NCBI GenBank assembly: GCA_037042915.1
Contig: CM073195.1
Location: forward strand, 2,170,001 to 2,234,000
Length of the DNA stretch: 64,000 nt
Source: Auricularia sp. M13
Lineage: Eukaryota > Basidiomycota > Agaricomycetes > Auriculariales > Auriculariaceae
Reading direction: 5' to 3'
Shown here: positions 20,591 through 32,988 of the stretch, piece after piece
How positions within the stretch are numbered: position 1 is the stretch's first letter
Layout: each line of letters begins with the position of its first letter
Position numbers and translations under genes: made by a program
The notes under the pieces: model-generated
Database searches by the model: none
Told to the model about the DNA's origin: nothing
The model's input: the letters and a program-made list of their open reading frames with translations, nothing else

Positions 20591-23118
20591 CTAAAGAAAT
20601 GTCGTTTGCGGAGGGGTGAAGACCTCCAGGGTCATGGGGAATGATGGTAGATGCGATGCATCGGGTGAGGGTAGTGGGAATTGTGGTAATGCGCCTATCC
20701 TGGCGTACAGGATTTCGGCGAAGCCTTTGGCACACGGCCAGATCTCCTGTACAGACTGAAGAAAAACGCAGACCTGTAGGGCGTATTCGACCATCTCGTA
20801 CTCGAACTGGGAATTAGGAGGTGATGATACTGCAAGGCCGGATTCTGCTTGCAGCAGGAGGGCAAGGCCACCAGCGAATGCCATGTCGACGAGCACGCAT
20901 GGAATGGAAGTTGCAGGGTGGTTGTCCTTGAATGTGCTGACGATCTCAACGAGACGTTTAGCGGCGCTCTTATGTCTCTAATATATGCACCCAATCAGTA
21001 TCGGTGCATAGACTCGTATTTCCAGGCAGTTAACGTACCTCGCGCGAGGAATCTCGCATTGGTGGATGGTGCAGAATGAGACAAGCCCACGCTGACGCTG
21101 CGCGAAGCATCGCAAACTGAGCATCTTCTACCCCCATTCCACTACTCGGCGGAGAGATGCTCATGTAATGGTCCTGGGGGCTGCAGACAGACGGTGTTCA
21201 TGCATCGCATTCGCTTCGAGAGCTTGCGAAATGTCGAGGAACATCTTCGATGTGAAGATAAAGGGATGGCTCGCCATGACGTTTTGCAGTGCTCTTTCGC
21301 GCTCGTGTGCCCGACTAATCATAGGGTGAGACGTGGGAATCGGCCAAGGCGGTGGAAGGGAGATTTCCTGCCCCGTGTACACCGCGATCTCAACGCTCTA
21401 TGAGCAATCTATTAGAATTGGTGCTCGTGTTAAGGAACAAACGACTTGCCTGGTTGAACAGGGAAGTGTAACACCACAAGCGCTCCAAGCTCTCGTCTGC
21501 TGGACCGCTATACTTCGCCGGATCCATGTGCATGCCGGCCGTAAGAGCCAGGTGTCCTGCCATGCCGATCGTGAGATACGCCATGCGAGCCCCTCCCGGC
21601 GTTGCGAGATGGTATCGAGCGAGAACCGTTAGCCCTAGAATGGCAGGAAGAATGCGCTTGTTGTCTCCGCAGTCAGCAGCTATCCATTCGCGAGCTGACG
21701 TGGCCAAACATGTTCGAACGCTAAACTCCAGAAGCGCTGTCCCACGAGCCAATGTGCAAGCTGCCGCGAGAATGGCGCAATGAAGACCGGGGCTGTAATG
21801 GAGTGTATGAATCGCCGAAGAAGGCCCGAGAGCCCGTTCCATGTCCGTGAGGAACAATTGCCGGATGACGGGAGTCTGCCAGATTTCCGCGTGTACGAAA
21901 TAGAGGTTGAGGGCGCGGTCGTGATCCGCGCGGGTCAAGATTGCCCGCACTGACTCGGGAATATGTCGGTTCCATTCGTAGACAGCAGGCGGCGCTACAG
22001 CATAATACGGTAGCTGAAGCGATGATTGTATGACGCCGGATTCCAAGCTACCATCACGTGGGACATGCACATACTGGCGCTGAGTATTTCCCGCGTGCAC
22101 CAGCGTAGAGGTGCGTCGCACTGCCAGAGGCTCGCGGCCGTGGAACTATTGATTATCTCAGTTGAGGTCGGGAACCGCGCGGGAATGAGCTCACCGGAAT
22201 CATGACCCTCTCCGTGGAGAAATACTTGAAGTGCGTGACAGACGTCATGTCCCAAGCGCTCGAACCGCTTTCACTCGTGTGGCTGTTTATAGGACTAGGG
22301 TTTCCTTGATCAGGAGACGTTCCGCCAGGTGAGGAGGTGAGGAAGTGGGAGAACGGCAGGTCACGAGGGACATTCAGATACTGATCGGTGTCGAAATGCG
22401 CGAGTCCAGAGTGGGAGTTGGAAAGGCTGGAGAGTGATGCAGCAGAGGAAGCTTGCTGCGGGCTGAGGCCCTGTGGAAGCGGAATGGTGCAGAGATTGGA
22501 AGTCATGATGCCTTCTAAATAGACGCGAGCGCGAAGAGCACTGGCATGTCTATTGTGGGGATTATGCTCGTCCGTGAGTGGCGAATCGTAGGATATGGGA
22601 CAGTTGAACCCGTCGACACCGAATTGGTCTGTTGAAGAGTGGTAGGACCTTTCGTTCTGCATGTCGAGGATCGGCTTGTATAGGGCATCAATGCTGCTTG
22701 GCGGCTCGGTGATGGTTGAAGGACCATCAACTGAGGAAGCCGGCTCTGAAGGCGAGAGCTGGCCACCATAAGCTAGAAGCTTGTTCTTGTAGTATGCGAC
22801 ATTTTCCTGGAGAGATTGAATGATTTGCGCCATGTCGTCAACTTTTGCCTTCCAGCTTTTCGATCGACCATCAGGAATGCTTGAGTAATGGCACTGACCG
22901 CGCCCGTCAACACAAGGTTAGAGATGTTGTTCTCAAGCACGTACCTGAGTCCCGTGGACCTTGCAAGTAGCGCACGGCTTCTCGGTACTACACTTTGTCT
23001 TTCTGCACCGAAATCAGCACCGCAGCCGACATGTCCACGCGGCTGACCGTTGTCGACATGCATCGCAAGCATGACTAACATGTTTTGCCCGTCGACCCTG
23101 AGCCATAGGCTCCTTCAT
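20591..23118 (-). CDS. Zn2Cys6 transcription factor with fungal regulatory domain
   Basis: The start is the ATG at 23118. Well-supported exons: 23118-23048, 23002-22945, 22893-22195, 22145-21450; then a block starting 21388, a block 21173-21039, and 20977-20591. The zinc cluster is CX2CX6CX5CX2CX6C (CDAC...CSTEKPCATC...C) with a dimerisation helix (KVDDMAQIIQSLQEN) after it. The middle part has the layout of the fungal-specific transcription factor domain: ARYHLATPGGARMAYLTIGMA...GMHMD, then GQEISLPPP. The C-terminal block (LVDMAFAGGLALLLQ ... VQEIWPCAKGFAEIL) is typical of its tail. The intron after 21450 starts with GC (CAG|GCAAGT). The join between the 21388 block and 21173 is unsettled. 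Likely a nuclear regulator; targets unknown. Its zinc-cluster introns sit where those of the small copies sit. Confidence 0.85.
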
Positions 23119-24484
23119 ACTCAATGTGAGCACAACTAGGGGACGTGAACGAGGGGGACAGGCACGTACAGCACATTCGTTGTTTTATGTGACGGAGCGG
23201 CTTTGGAAAGCCGTGCCCTCAATCTCCCGATGCTGAAAACGCCACAGTGCGCGAACAGCCCAGCAAGTGCTTAAAGCGCAGCTGGAGGAAGTCCACGGAA
23301 GTGTCATCTACAATCGCGTACCTCACGCGCTGAGAGACTCAACCCAGCGTGGCCTTTTCGCACTGGCCGTCTCAGACGCATATCGGGCTCCGTGAAATGC
23401 CGCAAGAACGATGCAAGTCTGCGAGAAAATCAAGGTTCAATTGGTCATCGAAATGCGTCAGAGCCCTCAGGATGGAAGCGGGTATCCAACGCAATCGGAT
23501 TTTTACTATCCCGTGCGCGGTAATCGGGCCGTTCCAATTCCGAATGGACGACATACCTGCCAGATCTTTCCCGTCCGTCCCAAGAGCGAGGATTCAGTAA
23601 TATCCGCGGGTTTTAGATGAGTATTGGTGGGGCATTGTTACCTTGCCGTTACCGGATGGAAAAAGGTTGCAGCGGACTTCAAATTCACGGACACGGCCGC
23701 GCGCGCGGATGAAAACGCGGAGGTCAACTTTGCCTCACACGCTCGAGCTCAAGCTGTACCGGACGGCGGCCATATGTGGTGTTATTAGTCGAACACTTGT
23801 GCTTCGGGGGTCTATCAGCTTGCGCGCAACCTACTCATCGGTCAGCCTTGTATAAACCGCCGTGTCTCTCGACTTTTGCTTCAGCTTTAAGATTCCCCGA
23901 CGCGGCAGCTGGACTGTCTTCATTTTCTAGGACCTGCTTGTTGGGACAGTCTGATTCTGCCTCGCAATTTGCCTTCTACCCCGTCCTCTTCTTGCCGTAG
24001 TATCCGGTCTTTAAACCTCACGATAACGAACTTCGTGAGCACCTGAAGATTGCCGGTTGAAGCTCACTTCGAAGATGTTCCTCAGATATTTGACGATCTC
24101 TTGCCTGGGACGACGATGCAAAAAATTATACCACCATCGTCGACTGTGACTATTGCCGTGCAGGTATGTACGCATGGTCAGTGTGTTTCGACCTTCCCTT
24201 GCAGCATCTCTACGACTCGCTGCTCACAAGACATATTAGGCATAGAAGTTTGCGCTAGAGATCATCGACTTCGTCGCTCCTAGGCACATGTCCTATCGCG
24301 GTCAACTCAGGCTGAAACGTATTTCATCACTACATATTTCTGGCGCGTGTCTACATTCTACCTATCAATGTGTATAGCTGAATCCAATTACGCACTGCAG
24401 AACGGGCTACTCGAAACCGGAGGTGTTTAGTAATTATCTGAAGTTGAACATCGTGCAAGCGTCTTTCTGGGGGAGAGTCTGCGC
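23119..24484. other. Gene-free stretch upstream of the regulator
   Basis: Contains the likely promoter of the 23118 gene, but no TATA box was seen. Short frames at 23349-24283 have no recognisable domain. Confidence 0.45.
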
Positions 24485-25256
24485 TCACTTCATGGAGAGC
24501 GGAAGATCTTCGCTATCCATGTCGTCCGCGTTCAGTTTCCCCGTCTGGCTCTTGGCAATGGCCCGACTCGAGACCGTCTCGGCAAACGGTCGCTGCAAAT
24601 TGTCGGTGACTTCAACAATTAGGAATCTGTCACACACAAACCTCCAACGATCGCTTCTCCGCACCATCCTCGCGTTGCAATTCAGCTCCGCTGGCCTTGA
24701 GCACGCAGCAGAGTAGTGGCCATAACTGCTCCTCGCTGCAGGACAGCAGGACCCTGAGCTTGTTTTCCAGTTCCGCTATCACCATGTCGCAGATTTGCGG
24801 TACAGGCTGGACGCGCCGCTCGAGTTCTTCAACCTGCTGTGTTACGGGCTGCACCTGCCGCTTGAGCTCTTTGACCTCATCCTTCAGGTCGGCGATGGCA
24901 GCGTGTGCGTCCCGCGTCTTGCGCCTGTCGGGTTCAGCAGACCAGATGCACTATAGACACGATCTCAGACGTTGAAATGGCCGGGTACAATTTCGGTACC
25001 CTTGACAAAGTGTGCTCACATCTGTCCCATGAACACGGCACGTCCCGCACAGTGGCTCGATGCCGTCGCACTTCGACTTCCTGGAAAGAACCGCTTAGTT
25101 TGCGTAGGAAAACACTATTTTATCTCACCTTTGTCTGCAGATGGCGCATGCGCGGCTGACGTGCGTAGAGCGGCGCCCTCCGGTACAGCCTCCCGTGTCA
25201 TACGGTTCAAAACGGGTTGTGTCCGTTGGGTCAGAGTCCGTTAAAGCATGCTTCAT
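24485..25256 (-). CDS. Small Zn2Cys6/coiled-coil protein (copy B)
   Basis: Four exons: 25256-25129, 25080-25020 (61 nt), 24950-24642, 24592-24485, giving 201 aa with consistent phases. The zinc cluster (CAIC...CDGIEPLC...C, CX2CX6CX6CX2CX6C) is split by introns at the same two places as copies A and C. EPDRRKTRD follows, then a long coiled coil (LKDEVKELKRQV ... VEELERRV), then WPLLCCVLKASG, which matches WPLLSCTLKAND in copy C. The last intron (GTTTGT...TTGCAG, 49 nt) is less consensus-like than the others. No regulatory domain is present. Probably a DNA-binding protein, perhaps dimerising with itself or a relative; that is inference. Confidence 0.75.
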
Positions 25257-25322
25257 AGCTCTTGTGCGTGTTGAAGAGGATGTGAGCATGTAGTCCAGCG
25301 TACAGTCTTGCTGACGCGGGGT

Positions 25323-25329
25323 CTTTATA
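25323..25329 (-). promoter_or_regulatory. TATA box of small Zn2Cys6 copy B
   Basis: The minus strand reads GTATAAAGAC, 67 bp upstream of the ATG at 25256. Confidence 0.6.
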
Positions 25330-28300
25330 CTTCAACGTTTGGCTGTTTCCGGACAGCAGCGGGAATCTATCCGGCGTACAGTTCCGAGCCGCTTTCCCGC
25401 GGGTTTGTCGAGTGTTAGCATGCACGTGGTAGCATGCTGTATGAAGGCTCCTACAAAAGGGTAATACCACCTTGTTATATCGGGTCCGTTAGTAATTCGC
25501 GCTTTCTGGATAATGATTGACTCGAACTTTTGCCGCGGATCCCAGTTTCGGATTCCTCACTACAGGCCTAGCGGGCACCGCTTTGAGATTACGAGTTTCC
25601 CAGCTCCTGCAGCTCAATGGAGCGTAAGTGCGCAGCTCAGTGGAGGACTCATTCCCGTTCAAGCGTCCAGAAGGTTCGAATCATCATCGACCCTGGAGAC
25701 GCCCGCCTGTGGCGGTCCGACAACGAAGCAATGGTCATTCCAAACAGCACAGTGGTGCTACTTTTCCGGTAGTGTTGCCGATGAGCAAACACCCGCAACT
25801 GCAGTGCTTGAGTAGCAGGACCCTTGATTGTGTGGCGGAACCCCTTTTGTCCTTCAGCGCGTAACTCGCGGGTTCGCTTCCGCGGGAATGTCAATGACGC
25901 AGCACAAATGTCATTCCACACTGGGAACGGATAATGATGCCTCGGGCCCGCGAAAACGGATCGAATCTCATTTGCTAATTTGTCTAAGTCACCGACTCCT
26001 TATTAGGTGAGACGGAGTCTTACCTGATAAGGTAATAGTCGGTTCTTCCTTGGGGGGGGGGGGGGGGGTTCGTTGAAACGCTGAAACATCCGCTCCGTGT
26101 CGCGGTCCGAAAGCCGACCCAATGGGATTTTGAGAACTGCTTCCGCGAGGCTTGCCTTTTTAGTAAATCACCTTCAAGTGCGCTCTCGCTCGCGCGCCCG
26201 AGCCCCTCACAACACCGCTGCCCAGTGGCAGCTCCTTTAAAAACCTAGCTGTGCGTCTCATACTTATTTTTCGTCAATATATCTCGGTTTTGTCTAAGAA
26301 CGGCATTGGTGTCCTAAACGCAGTCCTTGCCTCTCGTGAGACCTGATGAATATGTATTACATGTCATTATGTGTGTAATATAAGCCTTGTATGGCGTCCT
26401 GCATATTTATTCACGCACAGTTCGCCCCGTGAGGCTGGTGCTGAGGCTAGGGTTGAACTCCGCATCGGCCTGTTATGTACACTCTCCTCTGAGCGCGCAC
26501 CTGGGCGCTGGCTTTCGGCGGATGAGCTGCTCAGTATGTTTTTTCACAAACTTTCACAGCCGGCTATACCAGCTCCTGGTTGGGCACCATTTGCTAGCAA
26601 GGAATTCGGTGGCTTCGATGCTGTCGAGTCACGACGGGGCTGTCAAGGGGGGGCCGGAAGCAAAATGACGGCATGGGGTCGGTAACCTCTGCAAGCTGCA
26701 GAGGCTGAGGGTATCCATCCTATATCCGCGGAAATGCTTCCGTATCCGCGGATATACTTCCGCATGTTCCGGTTTTGATCATTGCCAGAGCCAGCAAGTG
26801 TTATTGACAAGTTAAAGCTTGGTTGCTGCACATTTGCTGCACACAGGGAGCTTCAAAACTTCATGAATTGTTGGATTATAGCTCTCAGTCAACCTCAGCA
26901 TGCAGACATGTAGTCCACTGGGTCTATGATGCACCGGACCGGCCTCCGGCTCCGCCGGAGCCCGGGGTCAGCAACCTCTGCAGCGCAAGTTCGGAGGACC
27001 CATCCATAGTAACGTGATGTACCGGATTTTGCCGGCTGCCCCCCCTTGGGGGCTGTATCAATCCGGACGATGTCGCTGCATGGCTTTTTTGACCAGTTCG
27101 GGAGCGGGCTCATCCAGACTCTGGCTAGCTGCTGCCGCTGGTTTGTCTCAATGATTGGGACGTTGCTTTGGTACTGGTTGCGTGTCCGCTTCCCCCGAGT
27201 CTGGTGCACTGGAGCGGCGAGCATCTGCCTCTGATTGCGTGCACATTATCGACAAGTCTACGGGTCCACCTGCTGTGTCACCGAACTCAGGACCGTTTCT
27301 ATCGTAAGATATGTGGATGACTTGCACTCGATGGCCCAGGTCCAAATTGCGAGATTGTAGTCATTCTTCTCGGGGTGCGACCAATGTATATGCCACATCG
27401 TCAGCACATTAACCAACTGTGCCAACTGCTTGCGACATCCCCATGCCGGTGCCACAATGACAATGTAAATTGGAGCGGCACGAGCGGCGAGGCGCGAAGC
27501 GACCTCGCGCGAGTGCCGCGACCATCCGGTTATCTTTTTACCGTCAACTCTGGATATTTATCACATCGATGCTCGTCTGGTTGTGACAATTTAAACAGAA
27601 CAGGAAATACCACGAGAGTCAACTTCCGGAGTTGCACGACCCGCTTGTTGGCGATTTCAATTTGTATGCGGTCTCAGCTTGAGCTTGCTTGAGCTCAGAA
27701 AATAGTTCTGCGGCGTGGTCTGGCTTCTTGTGGGCTCAGACGTCGCCAAACCGCCCAGGATCCAGCACCGGGCTGACAAGCTGCTCCGCATAGCGTTAAG
27801 CGGATTTGTGAATTCACGACTGTCCACTAAGTTGTCAATATGCATCCGTGCTCAGCTCATTTTGAATTGTCTTGCTCTCGTTGGAGAGCATCATTCTCAA
27901 TGACTGTTTGTGCGAAATGAGTTCCTCTAGCCCCTGTAATCCTGGCCGCCCCCTCGCAAGGAGTCGGTGACTGCCGCAAATCCAGCGGCGCTACGATTAG
28001 GTGATACAAATTAAAAAAATGGATTTACCCAAGGCGAGAGAAGGAAGTGAAAATCCGGGTCTAAGCTCAGTCCGCTTCTTCCCCACTCTTATTTTGTTTC
28101 AGAGAAAGGGCCACAAACCCCTCCTTTAGACTTGACACATTGTTCACGCAGTGGTGGCTACCTGAAGTCTGCACGAGGAAGGCAAACTGGATTGTTAGTC
28201 CTTATATTGCCCGAAATGGGTAGCATACTTCTGTCATTTGAATTGATCTATGCGAAGGCTGTGTCGCACATGATACAGTGTGATGATCGCAACCATCCGG

Positions 28301-28397
28301 CGGAGCTATCTATCTCTCTTCCACCCAGATTCACACTTTCCCGGACGCTCAGCCGCGAGCGAGCCCCCGGCGCTCTGAGCGCTCCCTTTAACGCGCC
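25330..28397. other. 3-kb intergenic region rich in repeats
   Basis: No supported gene. It holds a 17-base G run at 26052-26068, directly after an imperfect hairpin (ACCGACT...AGTCGGT, about 25988-26043). A doubled 20-bp CCGCGGA unit lies at 26721-26760, and a possible 400-bp MITE at 26646-27047. The last ~50 bp before 28398 are GC-rich and probably promoter or leader. Confidence 0.45.
26646..27047. mobile_element. Possible MITE with imperfect inverted ends
   Basis: The left end AGGGGGGGCCGGAAGCAAAAT and the complement of the right end, AGGGGGGGCAGCCGGCAAAAT, match with small indels. GGGGCTGT(AT)CA lies just outside both ends (26636-26645 and 27049-27060) and could be a target duplication. 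The subterminal phrase GGGGTC-G-AACCTCTGCA occurs near both ends, but in the same orientation, which is unexpected for simple inverted ends. Confidence 0.4.
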
Positions 28398-30359
28398 ATG
28401 GGTCACGGTCACGACCATGCCAACGACGGCACGCGCAGCAGCGCGTTCCGCACGCTGTGCTTCGTCGTCGTCATCCTGGGCGGGCAGGTGCTCCTGCTGC
28501 CCGTCCTGCTCACCTTCATTTTCGCGAAAACCGTCCAGCGCCAACCCAGCCTAGTCTCGTTCTGCTCGGCCTGGGTCGCATTTTCCATCTTTGCGTCCCT
28601 CCTGTACGCTTCTTCGCACCGCGTAAATGACCCGTCGGCGCTGACAACCCTGCAATTGCTAGACTGTACGCCGGCCAGATTAACCATCCGGACCCGCCAA
28701 CGGCGCTCTGCCTTGTTCAGATATGCGGCATGCTGGGGTCGTACATACTGTGGGTGCACTTTCGTACTCTTCAGGCGCGAAAGCTGACCAGCATCGCGTT
28801 CACAGAGCCGGATTCGCGGCTGTTTGCTTGTCAATCCAGGTGCGCCTCAGAGACTTCAGACATGACGCGCCTTTGAGAGCTATTGGCGCAGGTATACTGG
28901 GCGACGCCCAACGGCGACAGGCCCCGGCCGCTGCGTCGATTCGAGCCCGTGGTACGACGCGTATTCTTGCCGCAACAGGTCTAGCCTGGGCCGCTGATGC
29001 TTCGCCATAGCTCGCCTATATCCCGCCTGGGGCATGGTTGCTGCACCAGTTGATCTTCATCATCGTGAGCGCCGCGTCATGCTGTCCGTCGAAGGCCAAA
29101 GCTGAATGAGCCCAGTACCATTTCGCGCGCAAAGGCGGGATTGTCGTCGAGCGGCGCGATCAGCTCTGCGTCATCGAGGAGCCGCACAAGATGTACGCAG
29201 ACGCGCTGATGAGCTGCTTATCGCCCGCCCTGACCTAGTAAATGCAGCACGCGCATAACGCAAATGGTCGCGGCTGCGTGCGCAACGGCAAGCATCGGCA
29301 TTACGGTCTTCATGACCGTGCGCGCCGTGGGGTACCTGCGCGCGCAGAACCTGTCTTTCCGCCGTCTGCTGCTATCGCGCCGTCGGTCAGGCAGCACGGC
29401 GACGTGGCTTCGCATCCTCGTCCGGCTGTGCGTCTTTGAGTTTTACTGTATCGTTGTCGTGCTGTGAGTGGATTCCGTTGGGCTATGCTTCATCGTTCTG
29501 ATCAGGTTCTAGCATCGTGTAAGCCAGTACTGTCCGGGCCAGCGCGCGTACTCACCTGTATGCAGCGTCGTCATGGCCGCGCGGCGCCCGCCTGCAATCA
29601 TCCGGCAGACAATCGACTTCATCGTCGACACAGGTACGCGTCCGTCCAACATCGCCCAATCACTCGAAAGCCTGACCGACCCACGACGCGCAGTGCCGCT
29701 CGTCACATTCCTCGTCTTCGGGACGTCGAACGTGCCTCATTGCCTTTGCTTGCGCACTGGATGCAGCGCTGACCCATGGACAGGACATCCTCCGTGCGTG
29801 GGGCCTGCGAAAAGCCGACTTCGAGCGCACGACGACCACGACGACCACTAGCGCGACGCTCACGCGCAAGGACACGCTTGGCGCGCCGCCGCCCGTGCCG
29901 CCAAAGGACGAGAGCTACGCGCTCTCGGGCATCGCCTCGCCGTACACGCCCGGTGCTGACTGGGGCGGCAAGCACTCGCCCACGACCCCGGTGTCTGCGC
30001 GCACTCCGACGACGCCGAGCTCAGCGCGCTCGAGGCTGGCGCCGCCGCCGCCCATCGGCACGCCGACGTTATACAGCGAGCAAACGCGGCGCGACCCCGC
30101 CCTGTGCTCGTCGCCCGGCTTCGCTATGCTGCACTTCGCGCACGCGCAGCAGCAGGCGCCCGTGCCGTCGTCGGCGACGACCGCGACGTACAGCCTGCCG
30201 CCGTCGGCCGCGGCGTCCGTGCAGTCCTTCGCGTCCAGCGATCCGCTCGTGCCCGCGTGGCGGCGAGAGTGGGGCGAGCCTGTGCGCCGTCCGCCGCAGG
30301 ATGACGAGGGTGCGCCGGCGTACACTGGCTATCCGCCGTCCAGGCCGGGGTACCGGTAG
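28398..30359 (+). CDS. Multi-exon membrane protein, GPCR-like fungal family
   Basis: ATG at 28398 in good context (GCCATGG). Exon 1, 28398-28603, has an N-terminal His-rich tail and two hydrophobic segments (FVVVILGGQVLLLPVLLTF, SFCSAWVAFSIFASLL). Exon 2 from 28663 continues YAGQINHPDPPTALCLVQ and a third segment. Later blocks: VYWATPNGDRPRPLRRF near 28890, LAYIPPGAWLLHQLIFIIV near 29010, TASIGITVFMTVRAV near 29290, and FEFYCIVVVL near 29440. Then comes RQTIDFIVD, LVTFLVFGTSN near 29700, and a Pro/Ser-rich cytoplasmic tail ending at 30357-30359. This layout resembles uncharacterised seven-helix basidiomycete proteins. At least six introns are needed. One join near 29462-29560 needs a 6-nt micro-exon, so I cannot exclude local decay. 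Ligand and role unknown. Confidence 0.6.
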
Positions 30360-30736
30360 CGCGGTTGCGCTGGCGCAGGCCAGCCTTCGTATTCCCCATT
30401 TCGCTTCTTGATACCGCGGCATGTCGTTTTTGTTTTGCATTGCTCTTCTGTCGTCGTTTGGTCGCATTCGTTCATTTGGTTGGGTCGCCCTTCGCATATT
30501 TATTGTACTTATACATTGAACTTGAACTTGAGGTTGGAGTAGGTCGAGACAATTACGATGGACGGTTCGTTCTGGGCGCCCTATTCAATGAGTCAATTGA
30601 ATACCGTTCTCAGATGAGGAAAGATGCGCATACCAACGCTAGTGTCAAGGATTGATTGGCTGTAGCTGCGCCTGAAGGAATTATCACTGACTAATCGTCC
30701 AGCTGCCGGCCGTTTGTTAAGTACCCGTATCTTTCG
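30360..30736. other. Intergenic region between convergent genes
   Basis: 3' flanks of the membrane protein (plus) and the LRR-type gene (minus). T-rich; no RNA gene or other feature seen. Confidence 0.5.
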
Positions 30737-31789
30737 TCAAAAATGATACAGACGCACCAGTTCCAGAGTGAAGCGAATCTTCCCTGCGTCACAGAATCCC
30801 GCGAGAGGTTCGAACGCGGCTCTATCGTCCATAATATAATCCGGCGTGACGATCACGAGCGCGCGCAGGGCTACCAAACTCGGGCTCCTGAGCAAGCGCA
30901 CCAGCGTGCCGACGAACTCGCGCTCAGTCGCATGCCACATCCGCGGTTTCAACACAATCCTCAGATTCCGCAATCTGCTAGCACCTAGCCCCTGGAACAT
31001 CGCGCGGAGCGTCTCGGCGTCGGCGGTGCCGCGCGTGTCGAACGCCAGCCGCTCCAGCCGAGGACATGCCAGGACCATCTGCACGACGGTCTGCGGGAGC
31101 TGCTCGAGCGCCGCGCCCCATGTGACGTACCGCTCGACGGATAGCTCACGCACGCTCCCGCCACACTGTGGGAGTTGGAGGACGGAGACCAGCGTGCGTT
31201 GGCGTTCGTACAGGTCCTGGAAGAAGCGTACGCTGAGGGTGTGTAGGGTGCCGCGCGAGGAGAGCAGCGGTTGCTCAAAGCCGTCGAAGAGCGGTTCCAC
31301 GACATAGGTGTCAAGTTTGAACGGAAGCGGTGATGCTGCATGGCCGTGGATGTAGTGCGTCATGCCCGTCTGCGCGTATGAAATTCGCAGTTTGCGAAGA
31401 TTCGGGGAGTTTGCGAGGAACAGGAAGACAAAGGATTGGTCGGGGCGGCTTAAAGTCAGCGAGCAGCCGGCGACGAGCGTCAGATCGGTGAGATGGGCGA
31501 ATGCCGGCGCGCGCAGAGGACGGCCGGACGGTGCAACAAAAACTATTGCCAGGGTTGCGGTCTTTATATTAGGCGCGACAGCGCAGAGGACCGACAGATC
31601 GTCAGATGAAGCCTGGCGCACGTGGGCGTGGGAACTACTGAGAGCTTGGAAGTGAAAATTGACCACGTGGCAGGCTACAGCTGGTTTACGAGCCAGTATG
31701 GTCGCGCATTCGAGGAGCGATTTGAATTCAAAGCGGCCTTCGTGAAATGCCACAGGACTATTCCCGATACAGCGACTCGGAGCTGGCAT
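30737..31789 (-). CDS. LRR-type protein of the fungal F-box-like family
   Basis: A 350-aa single frame from ATG at 31789. The start region (GRFEFKSLLECATILARKP...VVNFHFQAL) is the helix-strand unit that usually follows an F-box. The rest is irregular leucine-rich repeats (FAHLTDLTLVAG, NSPNLRKLRISY, ACPRLERLAFDT, GASRLRNLRIVL). No F-box is visible in this frame. In another frame just upstream, ALLHASSESLYRE resembles the usual end of an F-box region, so an upstream exon or a frameshift is possible. A substrate-recognition role is inferred from the family. Confidence 0.65.
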   Translation of the reverse strand: MPAPSRCIGNSPVAFHEGRFEFKSLLECATILARKPAVACHVVNFHFQALSSSHAHVRQASSDDLSVLCAVAPNIKTATLAIVFVAPSGRPLRAPAFAHLTDLTLVAGCSLTLSRPDQSFVFLFLANSPNLRKLRISYAQTGMTHYIHGHAASPLPFKLDTYVVEPLFDGFEQPLLSSRGTLHTLSVRFFQDLYERQRTLVSVLQLPQCGGSVRELSVERYVTWGAALEQLPQTVVQMVLACPRLERLAFDTRGTADAETLRAMFQGLGASRLRNLRIVLKPRMWHATEREFVGTLVRLLRSPSLVALRALVIVTPDYIMDDRAAFEPLAGFCDAGKIRFTLELVRLYHF

Positions 31790-32988
31790 GGAGAAGAGCG
31801 ATAAGGTTTGTCACGGCAATATCCGCGTTTCTTCTTCGTTTTCAATGTTCGTACCCTCCGAGTCCTCTGTCAGTGCGCTCAGTGCGCACCAGCCGGTAAA
31901 TCTTCCTTAGATGCACGCACTATGGACGCGCGCGTTCTTGGCGCGTTCCGATCCACAAGAAGTCCTCCACGGTGATTTTGCACGCACTGGCCGCCAACTC
32001 GATCTCTGATGACTTCGCGAACGACGCCGGGAACTTAACCGGGGCATTTGACTTTCTGATAACAATTGACAGGTGCAACACTGGACGTCCGGTATGTCAA
32101 ATTCAACATGTCCATGCCGAACAAGTGATGATACAGATTTTCTTCCGACGCAGTGGCAGGACAGTCTGCTCGTAGTTGTAGTGCGCAATCCATTCCGCCC
32201 GGCTTAGTGGCTGTCAATTTCTGGCAGTGCAAATTTCAGAATGACTGGTGGGTACTGGCAGAGCGCTCTGATGGAATTGCGCCGCTCTCGACGATTGCTT
32301 CAACCATTTCAACCAAGGCGCATCCCTATCTTCTGACATTGCACACCAACGACGATTCATGGAACCGTCCGAGACAGCTGTACCTCGTCCCTGTGTCTGG
32401 AGATGGTGACATTTAGACGTCGGTTATGAACGTTCAGCCGGTACCACTTTCACTCGTCATCGCAGCCACACGACACATACGCGTTGTCTTGGGCATTGCA
32501 GTGACACTCTGGACGTGCGCACCTCCTTCCGTTTCGGGGAACGTTTGGGCTACTGAAGGCGTGAAACAGCATGATGGCAGCCCAATAGTCTTTTAGCATG
32601 AAGCGCGCCCGCCGGTCCAGCTCGCTTCTACCCGAATAGGACGCAACCCCGTTCTCGCGCTCTCACTCACTGCCCGGCAACACACTGTCGATCGCTCTAT
32701 CTGGAAGACATGGGTCTTCGGTGTAACAGAGCATCAGTGCGCGGGTGCGGGGAGCACGTGAGCGCCGCCGGTTCTCGCGCTTCTTTGTCGCACGATGGAT
32801 GGACCCGCACCAGCAACGCCCGACTTTGGGCTCAATCTGATCTCGTCATGCCCCCATGATGCATGACCCGCCCCGGCCCCGCCACTGTACTTAATGAGCC
32901 CGGGCTCATCCGCCTTCTCCTGTCCTGCTTCCTTCTCCGACCCCTCTTAGTCCTCCTTCGTCTCCTTCAGCCACACCCGGACGATACG
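31790..32988. other. Gene-free stretch
   Basis: A frame at 32153-32416 (87 codons, two Trp-rich patches) is not recognised. The last ~120 bp are rich in pyrimidine blocks and lead into the ATG at 32989. Confidence 0.4.

Noticed and set aside
26052-26068. 17-base G run
   Set aside because: Simple homopolymer; could form a quadruplex, but could also be a sequencing or assembly artefact.
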